Shown: positions 51,441-61,086, numbered from the stretch's first letter. The stretch is 64,000 nt of DNA from Ornithinibacillus contaminans (GCF_001038425.2 NZ_LDPV02000046.1:62001-126000), one strand, 5' to 3'. Notes: a model not told the origin generated them from the letters alone. Numbers and translations: made by a program.

Positions 51441-52310
51441 ATGGGTAAGAAGTTTAGAATTAATAATGTATCATTTGAATTAACAGAGAACCATGATTTT
51501 GATTGGATGAATCGTTTTGGAAATGTATTTTGTGTTTTCGATGAACAGGACTCTGGTAATATTAGCTTTGGCGTAGAAAAAAATGGTACCAAATATTTCG
51601 TAAAGTACGCAGGTGCGAAAACATTGAACGCTTCTGTTGAACCAGAGGCTGCGGTTGAAAATTTAAAACGGTCTATTCGGTTGTATGTGGGAATGAGACA
51701 CCCGATTTTAGTAAATTTAGTAGATCATTTTGAGACAGATAAGGGATATGCATTAGTGTTTGATTGGTTTGAAGGGGAAGGATTACACCCGCATTGGAAA
51801 TTTCCTCCGCCACTAAAATATCACCATCCAGATTCTCCGTTTTATCGCTTTCGCCAGTTACCAATAAAGAATCGTATAGAATCATTTAATCAGATTATTG
51901 AATTCCATGTATTGGTTGAAGAAAAGGATTTTATAGCGGTTGATTTTTATGATGGGAGTATCCTTTACGATTTTGTAAATAACCAATCTAGAATATGTGA
52001 TATTGATTTGTATCAAAAGAAGCCATTTCAAAATACGATGGGCAGACTTTGGGGATCCTCGCGCTTTATGTCCCCAGAGGAGTTCCAATTAGGAGCAGAG
52101 ATTGATGAGCGGACAAACGTCTTTCGAATGGGTGCCACTGCTTTTTGCCTTTTAGGGGGAGAATTGGATCGATCACTGGAAAAGTGGCAGGCATCGAAGG
52201 AATTATACGATGTGGCAATTAAGGCAGTACAAGAGGATAAAAGTAAACGATTTTCGACTGTAAAGGAGTTTTCTGAGCGTTGGAAGATGGCATTGGATTC
52301 AAGTGATTGA
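51441..52310 (+). CDS. Divergent Ser/Thr protein kinase-like protein
   Basis: 289 residues with a kinase fold outline. Lys55 in KYFVKYAG matches the ATP lysine; an acidic helix (EPEAAVENLKRSIRLY) follows. The catalytic loop reads AVDFYDGSILYD (Asp168; His-Arg missing and the usual Asn replaced by Ser173). The DFG position is DID (187-189), and SPEEF (211-215) stands for APE. It may be an active atypical kinase or a pseudokinase. No membrane helix or extracellular domain. Start ATG 51441. Substrate unknown. Confidence 0.75.
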   Translation: MGKKFRINNVSFELTENHDFDWMNRFGNVFCVFDEQDSGNISFGVEKNGTKYFVKYAGAKTLNASVEPEAAVENLKRSIRLYVGMRHPILVNLVDHFETDKGYALVFDWFEGEGLHPHWKFPPPLKYHHPDSPFYRFRQLPIKNRIESFNQIIEFHVLVEEKDFIAVDFYDGSILYDFVNNQSRICDIDLYQKKPFQNTMGRLWGSSRFMSPEEFQLGAEIDERTNVFRMGATAFCLLGGELDRSLEKWQASKELYDVAIKAVQEDKSKRFSTVKEFSERWKMALDSSD

Positions 52311-52371
52311 AAACACCAGATAATATAAAAGTATGGTACACAGTGTCATTTTTATAAGCTTTATTCAAGAG

Positions 52372-52416
52372 AAAAAAACTAGAGCTTAAGCCAGATGTAA
52401 ATCGACTTAAGCTCTA
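52372..52416 (-). terminator. Terminator of prfC
   Basis: Perfect 12-bp stem CTAGAGCTTAAG / CTTAAGCTCTAG, with a run of seven Ts on the minus strand side. Confidence 0.9.
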
Positions 52417-52420
52417 GTTG

Positions 52421-54007
52421 CTATTTCACCTGATCATACGAATTTACTTCAAATAAATCAATCAACTCAATGTCCTTATGGTTATCCTTGAACCAATTCA
52501 ACGCAAACTCATTACGGAAGAGAACTAGATAATTGTCATCCCGATCTCGAACGAGTAAATTACGATCGTCAAACATGGACTCTTTAACCTGTTCGGCTTT
52601 TAGCCAGCGTGGAATACGTTCTCCAACTGTTTCAAACATTACTTCAACATTATATTCATTTTCCATACGGTATTTAAATACTTCATATTGAAGTTCTCCA
52701 ACAGCACCTAAAATGTAGGATTCCGTTCGTTTATCTTTAAATAGTTGAATCGCACCTTCTTGAACAAGCTGTTCGATTCCCTTTTTAAATTGTTTTGATT
52801 TCATAACGTTCTTCGCCATTACTTTTTTGAATACCTCTGGTGGGAATTTTGGCAGCTCATCAAATTCAAAGCTAGCTTTTCCTTCCAATAATGTATCCCC
52901 GATTTGGTAGGCGTTTGGATCATATATTCCAATTATATCGCCAGCATATGCTTCATCAATGGTATCTCGAGATGAGGCAACGATTTGTTGGGACTGTGAT
53001 AATTTAAATACTTTTCCTGTACGAGAAAGTTTTACACTCATTCCACGTTCGAATTTTCCGGAGCAAATGCGGACAAAAGCAATTCTATCTCGGTGAGCAG
53101 GATTCATATTTGCTTGGATTTTAAAGATAAATCCAGAGAAATCCTGATTATCTGGTTCCACAATGCCCTCAGTTGACTTACGAGGCTGCGGTGCTGGCGC
53201 AAGGGAAATAAAGGTATCAAAGAAATCATGGACACCAAAAGGAGCCAATGCACTTCCGAAAAATACTGGTGTTTGTTCTCCTTTTAAAACTTCTTCAATT
53301 GAAAATTGATCTCCAGCTTCATCCAATAATTCCAGTTCATCACGAGCAGACTCAAACTCGACTTTTGATACCATATCGTGATAATCCGGATTATCCAATT
53401 CGCTATAAGGAATGTGTGTTTCATCTTCATTCCCGTTAAACTTAATAAATTTCTCGTTATGACGATCGAATATTCCGAGGAAACGTTTCCCCATTCCTAC
53501 TGGCCAGTTCATTGGATATGTTTCGATTTCTAGCACTTCCTCAATTTCCTCAAGCAGTTCAAGTGGTTCTTTTCCTTCGCGGTCCAATTTATTGATGAAC
53601 GTAAAAATAGGAATACCACGCATGCGACAAACTTTAAATAATTTTATCGTTTGTGCTTCAATCCCTTTTACAGCATCAATAATCATGACTACACTATCAA
53701 CCGCAGTAAGTGTTCGATACGTGTCTTCACTGAAGTCCTCGTGTCCTGGTGTATCCAAAATGTTTACTTGAAAGTCTTTATATGGGAAATTCATCACGCT
53801 AGATGTAACGGAAATTCCGCGTTGCTTTTCAATTTCCATCCAATCAGATGTTGCGAATTTACCGGATTTCTTACCCTTTACGGTACCTGCAGAACGGATA
53901 AGATTTCCGTATAATAATAATTTTTCGGTCAATGTTGTTTTACCAGCATCCGGGTGAGAGATGATGGCAAACGTTTTTCGTTTTGCTACTTCTTCTTTTA
54001 TAGTCAT
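52421..54007 (-). CDS. prfC: Peptide chain release factor 3
   Basis: 528 residues, typical RF3. GTPase motifs: G1 [13 protein letters not shown]3 [13 protein letters not shown]4 FINKLDRE. Domain II and the C-terminal domain follow in full. It recycles RF1/RF2 from the ribosome. Many Bacillaceae carry it though it is not universal in Firmicutes. AAAGGGATTTACAA precedes ATG 54007. Monocistronic. Confidence 0.95.
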   Translation of the reverse strand: MTIKEEVAKRKTFAIISHPDAGKTTLTEKLLLYGNLIRSAGTVKGKKSGKFATSDWMEIEKQRGISVTSSVMNFPYKDFQVNILDTPGHEDFSEDTYRTLTAVDSVVMIIDAVKGIEAQTIKLFKVCRMRGIPIFTFINKLDREGKEPLELLEEIEEVLEIETYPMNWPVGMGKRFLGIFDRHNEKFIKFNGNEDETHIPYSELDNPDYHDMVSKVEFESARDELELLDEAGDQFSIEEVLKGEQTPVFFGSALAPFGVHDFFDTFISLAPAPQPRKSTEGIVEPDNQDFSGFIFKIQANMNPAHRDRIAFVRICSGKFERGMSVKLSRTGKVFKLSQSQQIVASSRDTIDEAYAGDIIGIYDPNAYQIGDTLLEGKASFEFDELPKFPPEVFKKVMAKNVMKSKQFKKGIEQLVQEGAIQLFKDKRTESYILGAVGELQYEVFKYRMENEYNVEVMFETVGERIPRWLKAEQVKESMFDDRNLLVRDRDDNYLVLFRNEFALNWFKDNHKDIELIDLFEVNSYDQVK

Positions 54008-54113
54008 TTGTAAATCCCTTTCTATATGAAACCTTTAGAATGAATAAATTGTATAATGGGGATCTTACTTACATCGGCTAACGCCCCTTTATCATTTTTG
54101 GTAAATAAATATT

Positions 54114-54144
54114 ATCCGACAAAATTCGGGTGGTGCCAGGCACC
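54114..54144 (+). repeat. Dispersed intergenic repeat, copy 7
   Basis: ATCCGACAAAATTCGGG then TGGTGCCAGGCACC. It lies upstream of the ars operon, same orientation. A TATTAT (54156-54161) follows the GTGCCA at 17 bp. Confidence 0.87.
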
Positions 54145-54207
54145 ACTTAGCATCTTATTATACTATATTCTTGGGGGCTTTGTATAAGTGTGTGTATATT
54201 TATTGAG

Positions 54208-54229
54208 TATATAAGTAAATTGTTATATA
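54208..54229. promoter_or_regulatory. ArsR-type operator
   Basis: TATATAA (54208-54214), 8-bp spacer, TTATATA (54223-54229), a perfect AT-rich inverted repeat 30 bp before arsR, typical of ArsR/SmtB sites. Confidence 0.6.
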
Positions 54230-54259
54230 GTTATATGGTGATGAATGGGAGGTGTGGGG

Positions 54260-54604
54260 ATGATTAGAACGATGGAGGATATTAGTCAAGCTTCGTTGGT
54301 CTTGAAACTCCTTGGGGATAAGACCAGATTGGTGATGATGAAAATCCTAGATGAAAATGATTGCTGTGTCTGTGAGTTTGTCGAGATATTTAACATGAGT
54401 CAACCGGCAATAAGCCAGCATTTACGTAAATTAAGAGATGTTGGGCTAGTGAAGGAAGAGAGACGTGGTCAGTGGATTTTTTATTCTATTAATAAAGACA
54501 ATCCAACCTATGATTTTATCCTACCAATTCTTACCCAATTACCTAGCCAAAATCATAGAATAGAAGAATTGAATAAAAACGGAAAACGCATTATGTGTTG
54601 TTAG
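54260..54604 (+). CDS. arsR: ArsR family arsenic-responsive repressor
   Basis: 114 residues. Winged helix with MSQPAISQHLRKLRDVGLVKEERRGQW. The metal-sensing motif is DCCVCEF (Cys35, 36, 38), the ELCVCDL-type arsenite site. The protein ends in Cys-Cys. ATG 54260 is chosen, 7 nt after GGGAGGT; the ATG at 54245 is upstream of that RBS. It probably autoregulates the arsRBC operon through the palindrome upstream. Confidence 0.9.
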   Translation: MIRTMEDISQASLVLKLLGDKTRLVMMKILDENDCCVCEFVEIFNMSQPAISQHLRKLRDVGLVKEERRGQWIFYSINKDNPTYDFILPILTQLPSQNHRIEELNKNGKRIMCC

Positions 54605-54622
54605 TTGGAGGAGGAATATTTT

Positions 54623-55924
54623 TTGTCAACAGTGATGGTTATACTAGCGTCCATAATCTTCTTAGCTACGTTAATCCTCGTAATTTGGCAACCAAAAGGG
54701 TTATCGATTGGATGGTCAGCAGTTGGTGGAGCAATCATTGCTTTACTTGTTGGGGTAGTCTCATTAGATGATGTTGTTGAGGTTACAGGTATTGTTTGGA
54801 ATGCTACATTTGCTTTTATAGCAATTATACTGATCTCCCTTATTCTAGATGAAATTGGTTTCTTTGAATGGGCTGCCCTACATATGGCAAGCGCCGCAAA
54901 AGGAAATGGAATAAAAATGTTCGTTTATGTTAGTATCTTGGGGGCAGTTGTTGCCGCATTTTTTGCGAATGATGGAGCTGCTTTAATTTTAACCCCAATT
55001 GTTCTTGCCATGGTTCGAAACTTAAATTTCCAAGAAAAAATGGTCTTTCCATTTATTATGGCGAGTGGTTTTATTGCAGATACAACCTCACTACCGCTTG
55101 TTGTCAGTAACCTAGTAAATATCGTATCTGCTGACTTTTTTAATATCGGTTTTGTGGATTATGCATTACGTATGATCATACCGAATCTATTTTCCATTGT
55201 TGCAACTATTGGAGTCTTGCTGTTTTATTTCCGGAAGAGTATTCCGAGAAAATATGAGCTCTCCCAATTGAAACTACCAAAGGATGCAATTCTTGATAAA
55301 AAAATGTTCCACATTTCTTGGTATGTATTGGGAATTCTTGTGATTGGCTATTTTGTGAGTGAGTTTATTAACGTTCCTGTGTCTATTGTTGCAGGGATTA
55401 TTGCGATATTCTTTGTTATCATGGCAAGGCAGAGCAAAGCTGTTAATACAAGAGCAGTAATAAAAGGTGCACCGTGGAATATCGTATTTTTCTCGATTGG
55501 TATGTATGTAGTTGTGTTTGGGCTGCGAAATGCGGGGTTAACCGACTTGTTAGCTAGCTTCATTCAATATGCTGCTGAACAGGGATTATTTGTTGCAACT
55601 ATTGTCATGGGATTTCTTGCGGCAATCCTGTCCTCGATTATGAATAATATGCCGACAGTTATGATTGATGCCATTGCCATTTCCGAGACGAATACGTCAG
55701 GTGTAGTAAAGGAAGCACTTGTATATGCTAATGTTATTGGATCAGATTTAGGGCCGAAGATTACGCCAATTGGTTCTTTAGCTACATTACTATGGCTTCA
55801 TGTGTTATCACAAAAAGGTGTGAAAATCTCATGGGGTACTTATTTTAAAACTGGAATCATACTAACGATTCCAATCTTATTTGTAACATTACTTGGGTTA
55901 TACCTATCATTAATACTGTTTTAG
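54623..55924 (+). CDS. arsB: Arsenite efflux pump ArsB
   Basis: 433 residues, about 11-12 helices. It is of the ArsB/ion-transporter superfamily type (not ACR3), with [16 protein letters not shown] and [16 protein letters not shown]-like inverted-repeat motifs (here [14 protein letters not shown]). It extrudes arsenite. TTG 54623 is preferred because GGAGGAGG ends 8 nt upstream; the frame is open to TTG 54605, which overlaps the RBS. Confidence 0.92.
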   Translation: MSTVMVILASIIFLATLILVIWQPKGLSIGWSAVGGAIIALLVGVVSLDDVVEVTGIVWNATFAFIAIILISLILDEIGFFEWAALHMASAAKGNGIKMFVYVSILGAVVAAFFANDGAALILTPIVLAMVRNLNFQEKMVFPFIMASGFIADTTSLPLVVSNLVNIVSADFFNIGFVDYALRMIIPNLFSIVATIGVLLFYFRKSIPRKYELSQLKLPKDAILDKKMFHISWYVLGILVIGYFVSEFINVPVSIVAGIIAIFFVIMARQSKAVNTRAVIKGAPWNIVFFSIGMYVVVFGLRNAGLTDLLASFIQYAAEQGLFVATIVMGFLAAILSSIMNNMPTVMIDAIAISETNTSGVVKEALVYANVIGSDLGPKITPIGSLATLLWLHVLSQKGVKISWGTYFKTGIILTIPILFVTLLGLYLSLILF

Positions 55925-55939
55925 AAAAGGAGCATACAC

Positions 55940-56359
55940 ATGACTAAAAAGACAATTTATTTTTTATGTACAGGTAATTCATGCCGTAGTCAGATAGCAG
56001 AAGGTTGGGCAAAACATTATCTAGGAGACGAATGGGAAGTAAAGAGTGCTGGTATTGAAGCACACGGTTTAAATCCAAATGCAGTAAAAGCGATGAAAGA
56101 AGTAGGAATTGATATTTCTAATCAAACCTCAGATATTATTGATTCAAACGTGTTAATTAATGCTGAAATGGCAATCACACTATGTGGAGATGCAAAAGAC
56201 AAATGTCCAGTAACACCTCCTCATGTGAAGCGGGAGCATTGGGGATTTGATGACCCAGCAAAAGCAGAGGGAACAGATGAAACGAAATGGCAAGTATTCC
56301 AGCGTGTTCGTGATGAGATTGGCGAGCGTATAAAACGATTTGCTGAAACTGGAGAATAG
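55940..56359 (+). CDS. arsC: Arsenate reductase, thioredoxin-coupled
   Basis: 139 residues, low-molecular-weight phosphatase fold. P-loop CTGNSCR with nucleophile Cys10 and Cys15; the redox pair Cys82 and Cys89 in [10 protein letters not shown]. It reduces arsenate to arsenite for ArsB. RBS AAAGGAG precedes ATG 55940. Last gene of the operon. Confidence 0.95.
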   Translation: MTKKTIYFLCTGNSCRSQIAEGWAKHYLGDEWEVKSAGIEAHGLNPNAVKAMKEVGIDISNQTSDIIDSNVLINAEMAITLCGDAKDKCPVTPPHVKREHWGFDDPAKAEGTDETKWQVFQRVRDEIGERIKRFAETGE

Positions 56360-56372
56360 TTAAATACTAACG

Positions 56373-56418
56373 AAAAAACACCTATCAAATTGTATGTTAA
56401 TTTGATAGGTGTTTTTTT
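56373..56418. terminator. Bidirectional terminator
   Basis: Perfect 19-bp stem AAAAAACACCTATCAAATT / AATTTGATAGGTGTTTTTT between arsC and the convergent small membrane protein gene. Confidence 0.93.
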
Positions 56419-56692
56419 AGTCACTCCTAACGCCATATAAAATAAATGATACTCCGAGGATAATCCAAATTAATTTACCGATGGATAGTTTGTCCGCTAT
56501 GCCAATGACTCCTATTGTCGTGGTGATAATTAATATGATTGGTCCGATAAAGGCAAGTGTGGAATTAATGATTAATGCTTTTTCAATATCGTTAACTCTA
56601 ACCATTAAATAGGCAGCGAATAGCTCAATACAGCCTGAGATAAGTCGGAATAATGCCATACCAAAAATTGCCTTTTCTAAGATTGAAAACAT
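56417..56692 (-). CDS. yqhV: YqhV-like membrane protein (DUF2619)
   Basis: 91 residues with three hydrophobic segments. The pattern R-L-I-S-G-C-I-E-L-F-A-A then KALIINSTLAFIGPIILI and KLIWIILGVSFILYG parallels B. subtilis YqhV, which lies beside the spoIIIA operon there; here that context is absent. Function unknown. AGGAGATAAGAA precedes ATG 56692. Confidence 0.8.
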   Translation of the reverse strand: MFSILEKAIFGMALFRLISGCIELFAAYLMVRVNDIEKALIINSTLAFIGPIILIITTTIGVIGIADKLSIGKLIWIILGVSFILYGVRSD

Positions 56693-56823
56693 TTCTTATC
56701 TCCTCCGAAACCCATTTCCCACCTATTATATGCGTGACTTGTCCAATTAGGACGGAAAAATTAGTCCGTGTGGTTTGCCGTTTCGCATCTGTCTTGCTAA
56801 CATACAATAAAATTAAAAATAGT

Positions 56824-56876
56824 TTGACAGATATTAGTCCCTTCGATACACTTAATTCAACAAAGTTGAATATAAT
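56824..56876 (+). promoter_or_regulatory. Promoter elements upstream of the lyase gene
   Basis: The 349-bp gap 56693-57041 holds no gene. It contains TTGACA (56824-56829), 17-bp spacer, TACACT (56847-56852), and just after it a palindrome ATTCAAC-AAA-GTTGAAT (56855-56871) overlapping TATAAT (56871-56876). Either could drive the lyase gene with an operator next to it. Confidence 0.5.
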
Positions 56877-57041
56877 GATACAAGATTGAATACACTTTAA
56901 TGGAGCTTTACTTCGACCGGTTCTTATTAAATTTATTATGGATTGATCGTGCACAAGACTTTATGCTTCATGTCTCGGATTCAAGAATATATTTTCGTTC
57001 ATGTTTTCTAGTAAAGAAAGTAACGTGAAGGAGGTAAGAAG

Positions 57042-57947
57042 ATGGGAAACTGGCCAGGGTTTGTACAGTTGAAAGAAGTTGGACCACGTGACGGATTACA
57101 AAATGAGAAGGCTTTTATTTCGACCGATGACAAGGTTGCATGGATTGATATGCTCTCTAATTCTGGCGTGCAAGAAATCGAGTATTCATCCTTTGTAAAT
57201 CCAAAATGGATACCAGCGCTTAAAGACGCAAAAGAAGTAGGCAAACGAATCACACGGAATCCAGCAGTGCGTTACTCGGCACTCGTTCCTAATATGAAGG
57301 GGTTAGAGAATGCACTGGAGGCAGGAATTGATGGTGCATCGGTTTTCATGTCTGCAAGTGAAACACATAATCTGAAGAATATTAATAAATCAATTTCTGG
57401 AACATATCCAGTATTAAAGGAAGTAATTGAAGCGGCAAAGCAAGAGGGCAAAAGGGTAACGGGATATGTTTCCACTGTATTTGATTGTCCTTATGAAGGT
57501 CGGATTGCACCAGATCAGGTCATGCGTGTTTTGAATCAATTAATTGCCTATGGCGTAGATGATATTTCACTTGGGGATACGATCGGATCCGCTGTACCAT
57601 CTCAAGTTGAAATGCTGTTGGATGCTATTATTACCCGCTTCCCAAAAGAAAAAATCATCATGCATTTTCATGATACGAGAGGAATGGCGATTGCCAATAT
57701 TATGACTTCACTAAATTATGGAATCACACGGTTTGATACGTCGATTGGTGGTTTAGGTGGTTGCCCTTATGCACCTGGAGCTGCTGGAAATGTAGCAACC
57801 AACGATGTTCTATATCTCTTACATGGCTTGGGAATAAAAACTGGTATCCAAGACAAGAAAATTCAAGATGCATCTATTTTTATTCAAAATAAGCTCGGAA
57901 AAAAACTACCAAGTAGATCATTAGCATATGTAGAAGGAACAGCATAG
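57042..57947 (+). CDS. mvaB: Hydroxymethylglutaryl-CoA lyase
   Basis: 301 residues, DRE-TIM metallolyase. LKEVGPRDGLQNE at the N-terminus carries the catalytic Arg-Asp, HFHDTRGMA the metal histidines, and GLGGCPYAPGA the lyase signature with active-site Cys. It cleaves HMG-CoA to acetyl-CoA and acetoacetate in leucine breakdown; in B. subtilis the homologue YngG lies in a leucine/acyl-CoA operon, while here the gene is alone. AAGGAGGT precedes ATG 57042. Confidence 0.92.
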   Translation: MGNWPGFVQLKEVGPRDGLQNEKAFISTDDKVAWIDMLSNSGVQEIEYSSFVNPKWIPALKDAKEVGKRITRNPAVRYSALVPNMKGLENALEAGIDGASVFMSASETHNLKNINKSISGTYPVLKEVIEAAKQEGKRVTGYVSTVFDCPYEGRIAPDQVMRVLNQLIAYGVDDISLGDTIGSAVPSQVEMLLDAIITRFPKEKIIMHFHDTRGMAIANIMTSLNYGITRFDTSIGGLGGCPYAPGAAGNVATNDVLYLLHGLGIKTGIQDKKIQDASIFIQNKLGKKLPSRSLAYVEGTA

Positions 57948-57970
57948 TAATTGTAAAGACAAACTGAGAT

Positions 57971-58014
57971 TAGTGGGTAAAGTCATCGACAGATGGTATT
58001 ACCCGCTATTTTTC
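57971..58014. terminator. Rho-independent terminator
   Basis: TAGTGGGTAA / TTACCCGCTA (one G-T pair), followed by TTTTT. Confidence 0.8.
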
Positions 58015-58025
58015 TTATTAATAGC

Positions 58026-58518
58026 TTATTTATATATCAAGCTCATTAGTGTCTCTCCGTCATAGTATCGGTCAATTTTTAACCCATTTTCCGTATTTAC
58101 AACTGACATCTGCCCCTTGATTTTCATCTCTTCTGTTTGGTTTCCATTTTCATCCGTAAATATCAAGGTGAAGGAGAGCTCAAAGTCTTGATCATCATTG
58201 CCTTTTTTGAATACGATATTTTCTACAGAAATTTTACTGTTTTGTTTGCTTGCAGCCTCTAGTGGTACTAAGAAGAATCTTTTGTTTGCTAGGTTTTCAA
58301 ATTCCTTTTCTGTGAAATAAGTCGAAAATTTATCTTGGAAGACATTGAGTTGTCCAACGCTCAGTTCATTTAGGAGCAATACTTTCCTCATTAACATTGT
58401 ATAGCTCATTAATAAATTTCTTTCCAAGCTGTATCTCGGATTCTTCTCTGTTTTCGCAAGCAGCGAGTAAAAATAGAATACCAACAGAACAACCAATTAA
58501 AATTAATAACTTTCGCAA
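58026..58518 (-). pseudogene. Frameshifted lipoprotein gene
   Basis: From TTG 58518 (AAGGG upstream) the frame gives a lipoprotein signal peptide (LLAAC, Cys21) and 50 residues, ending ...NEESIAPK at a TGA (58368-58366). The continuation is in another frame to 58026: LSVGQLNVFQDKFSTYF and so on. Removing one A from the AAA at 58371-58369 joins them as APNELSVGQ, giving a single ~163-residue lipoprotein. It is a +1 frameshift by mutation, programmed slippage or sequencing error. Family not recognised. Confidence 0.75.
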
Positions 58519-58820
58519 AGAAACACCCTTTCATCGATGGACTGAATTGCTTGAGACTTCTGTATTATAATTACACTCGTTTTATTAGTTATAAAATGAT
58601 GCGAATGAATAAAATCTATATCCAGCTAAAGAGAGGAACTTGATGTGATTTAAACATAACATGTCCACCTTCTTCAATAACTGGTGCTGGCTGGGCTACT
58701 CAGTAGACATTTAATACATTATACCAAAATATCCCAGATATTAATGCTGTTTTCGAAATATTATTTAAATAAACCAGAAAGTTAATGTCTGATGTTCAAC
58801 TAAGAAGAGAATCTCTCATC
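58519..58820. other. Intergenic region, no gene seen
   Basis: About 300 bp AT-rich sequence between the frameshifted lipoprotein and the XRE-cupin promoter. No supported ORF, RNA or repeat; a 27-codon frame on the minus strand (58616-58699) is bounded by stops and is not called. Confidence 0.5.
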
Positions 58821-58850
58821 TTGACGGTTTTCTACCGTCTCATCTATTAT
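58821..58850 (+). promoter_or_regulatory. Promoter with internal palindrome for XRE-cupin gene
   Basis: -35 TTGACG (58821-58826), 18-bp spacer, -10 TATTAT (58845-58850). The palindrome GACGGT-TTTCT-ACCGTC (58823-58839) overlaps the -35 and the spacer and is a likely autoregulatory operator. Confidence 0.65.
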
Positions 58851-58891
58851 AAAAGATACAAATGACCTCAACATGAGGGGAGAGAACAACA

Positions 58892-59452
58892 ATTAATCTG
58901 GAAAACATCGGAACAAAGATTAAAGAAATTCGCCTGCGAAAAAAGTTAACACAGCAGCAGGTCGCAGATGCTTCAGGGATTTCTAAAAGTATGCTATCGA
59001 AAATAGAAAATGGACAATCTGCTTCAGCGATTGCTACTCTTTCCAAGATTAGTGAAACGCTTGAGGTTCCGCTAGCATGGCTGTTAGAGGAACGAGTTGA
59101 GCAGGATCTCGTACTATTGCCAAAAGAAAGAAGAACAGCAAAAATAGGCGATGAAAACATGGGCTACTCCTATGAACTGCTCGCCAATCGCTCTAGCTTA
59201 ACTGGTATAGAACCAACTATTGTTCATGTCACTCCAAAAAACTTAAATATGCGTGAGGAATCCTACACACATTCACAAGATGAGTTTATCTATATATTAG
59301 AAGGCTCTATCTATTTAGCTTACGATGGAAAAAAGTATTTGCTTGAAAAAGGTGATAGTGCATGCTTCCAAGGATCTAAGCCTCATTTGTTTATCCCTGT
59401 TGACAACAAGGGAGCTCAAGTCTTGACGTTTTTTATTGATAGCCCACTGTAA
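58892..59452 (+). CDS. XRE family regulator with cupin domain
   Basis: 186 residues if started at ATT 58892. N-terminal helix-turn-helix (about 8-62): RLRKKLTQQQVADASGISKSMLSK, then a C-terminal cupin (about 115-186: HSQDEFIYILEGSIYLAYDGK). The frame has no ATG, GTG or TTG before Met34, which would delete most of the DNA-binding domain. AGGGGAGAG (58876-58884) points to ATT 58892, where homologues would have Met-Asn-Leu-Glu-Asn. CUG 58898 is an alternative. The regulator probably controls the downstream OFA/formate genes and itself. Confidence 0.75.
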   Translation: MNLENIGTKIKEIRLRKKLTQQQVADASGISKSMLSKIENGQSASAIATLSKISETLEVPLAWLLEERVEQDLVLLPKERRTAKIGDENMGYSYELLANRSSLTGIEPTIVHVTPKNLNMREESYTHSQDEFIYILEGSIYLAYDGKKYLLEKGDSACFQGSKPHLFIPVDNKGAQVLTFFIDSPL

Positions 59453-59470
59453 TTCGAATACATAATGCCT

Positions 59471-59508
59471 AAAGCTTTGTACAATCATGTGCAGGGCTTT
59501 TAATTTTT
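59471..59508 (+). terminator. Rho-independent terminator
   Basis: AAAGCTTTGTACA / TGTGCAGGGCTTT with several G-T pairs, then TTAATTTTT. The rest of the 59509-59799 gap shows no gene. Confidence 0.7.
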
Positions 59509-59799
59509 GATACGGAGTTGTAAGTTTTATAGTTTGAAATGTAACCGATTCCATGTTACGATAAAAGACAGAATTTAGGGAAAATAAGGAATTGAATATT
59601 GATAATAAACTACTAGTCTACTTTATTGGATACATTCGTAAACTTGATATAGTAATTTGTTATTTTTAGAAGTCCATACAACTACACTACATGTCTTCTT
59701 TCTTAGAGATTTATAGTTTGTTTTTTTCTTTTATTAGTCTGACTAGTTTTTCAAATAAAACTGGAGGACTTGAATATATCTTTAAAGGAGGATTTAGTT

Positions 59800-61086
59800 A
59801 TGGAGAAGGTAAAAAATAGGTGGTTAATAGCTGCTTCAGCAGTAGGTATTCACCTATCCATTGGTTCAGCATATGCATGGAGCGTATTTACAAATCCAAT
59901 GATTGAACGATATGGATGGACACAGACACAAGTGTCGACGGCATTTAGTATTGCCATTTTCTTCTTAGGATTTTCGGCTGCATTTATGGGACGATTTGTG
60001 GAAAAGGGAGGTCCTAGAAAATCAGGAATGCTCGCTGCACTGTTTTTTGGAGTAGGGGTAGCTGGATCAGGACTCGCAACCGTGATGGAATCATTATTTT
60101 TGTTATACCTATTTTACGGAATCATTGGTGGTATCGGTTTAGGGATAGGATACATAGCGCCAGTCTCTACCTTAGTGAAATGGTTCCCAGATCGTCGTGG
60201 TTTAGCAACTGGACTTGCTATTATGGGATTTGGTTTTGCTGCGATGATTAGTGGCCCAGCAATTGAAGCATTAATTACTTCGGTAGGAATAGCTAATACA
60301 TTCTTCATTCTTGGAACCATTTATTTTGTCGTGATGACGGCCTCTGCCCAATATTTGGCACCACCTCCAGAAGGCTGGGCGCCAAAAGGATTTATTGAAA
60401 AACAAGAATCCGGCAAGACGAAAATCAAACCTGACTTGTCACAGCTTACTGCAAATGAAGCGGTTAAAACAAGAAGATTCTGGATGCTATGGTTTATGTT
60501 ATTTATTAATGTAACCTGTGGTATCGCGATACTAGCTGTTGCTTCCCCAATGGCACAGGAAATTACAGGAATGACAGCAGTCGCTGCAGCGGCAATGGTA
60601 GGTCTTTTAGGTTTATTCAATGGTGGAGGAAGAATCGGTTGGGCTTCGTTAAGTGATTTTATTGGTCGCCCTAATGTCTACACTGCATTCTTTGTCATCC
60701 AAGTAATCGCTTTTGGGTTACTTCCATTTACATCTAACGCGATTTTATTCCAGATATTATTGTTCGCTATCCTTACATGTTATGGCGGAGGATTTGCTTC
60801 TATCCCGGCGTATATCGGCGATTTATTTGGAACAAAACAGCTAGGAGCCATCCATGGCTATATATTAACGGCATGGGCGATGGCGGGGGTTGTCGGTCCA
60901 ATTCTACTATCACTGATTTATGACAATACGAATAGCTATACCTTAACGATGACCATATTCACTGTCATGTTTGTAATTGCACTTGGAATCTCCCTTTGGA
61001 TCCGAGTTGATATTAAACGCTTACGAGGGCAACAGGACAAAGTAGCAGTGCAACATGCTACTGCAGCAACACAGGAAGCTGAATAA
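59800..61086 (+). CDS. OFA family MFS transporter (oxalate/formate antiporter-like)
   Basis: 428 residues, about 12 helices. Typical OFA features: N-terminal RWLIAASAVGIHLSIGSAYAWSVF, loop 2-3 GRFVEKGGPRKSGM, and YIAPVSTLVKWFPDRRGLATG. Members exchange oxalate, formate or related monocarboxylates. ATG 59800 is chosen because AAAGGAGG stands 8 nt upstream; TTG 59770 is too far. It lies next to a formate-dehydrogenase-like gene, supporting a formate or oxalate substrate. Confidence 0.87.
   Translation: MEKVKNRWLIAASAVGIHLSIGSAYAWSVFTNPMIERYGWTQTQVSTAFSIAIFFLGFSAAFMGRFVEKGGPRKSGMLAALFFGVGVAGSGLATVMESLFLLYLFYGIIGGIGLGIGYIAPVSTLVKWFPDRRGLATGLAIMGFGFAAMISGPAIEALITSVGIANTFFILGTIYFVVMTASAQYLAPPPEGWAPKGFIEKQESGKTKIKPDLSQLTANEAVKTRRFWMLWFMLFINVTCGIAILAVASPMAQEITGMTAVAAAAMVGLLGLFNGGGRIGWASLSDFIGRPNVYTAFFVIQVIAFGLLPFTSNAILFQILLFAILTCYGGGFASIPAYIGDLFGTKQLGAIHGYILTAWAMAGVVGPILLSLIYDNTNSYTLTMTIFTVMFVIALGISLWIRVDIKRLRGQQDKVAVQHATAATQEAE

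Noticed and set aside
54245-54259. arsR start at ATG 54245
   Set aside because: This ATG is upstream of the GGGAGGT that fits ATG 54260.
58616-58699. 27-codon frame on the minus strand reading like a protein C-terminus
   Set aside because: An in-frame stop stands directly before it, and no start, RBS or recognised family is seen, so a decayed gene cannot be supported.
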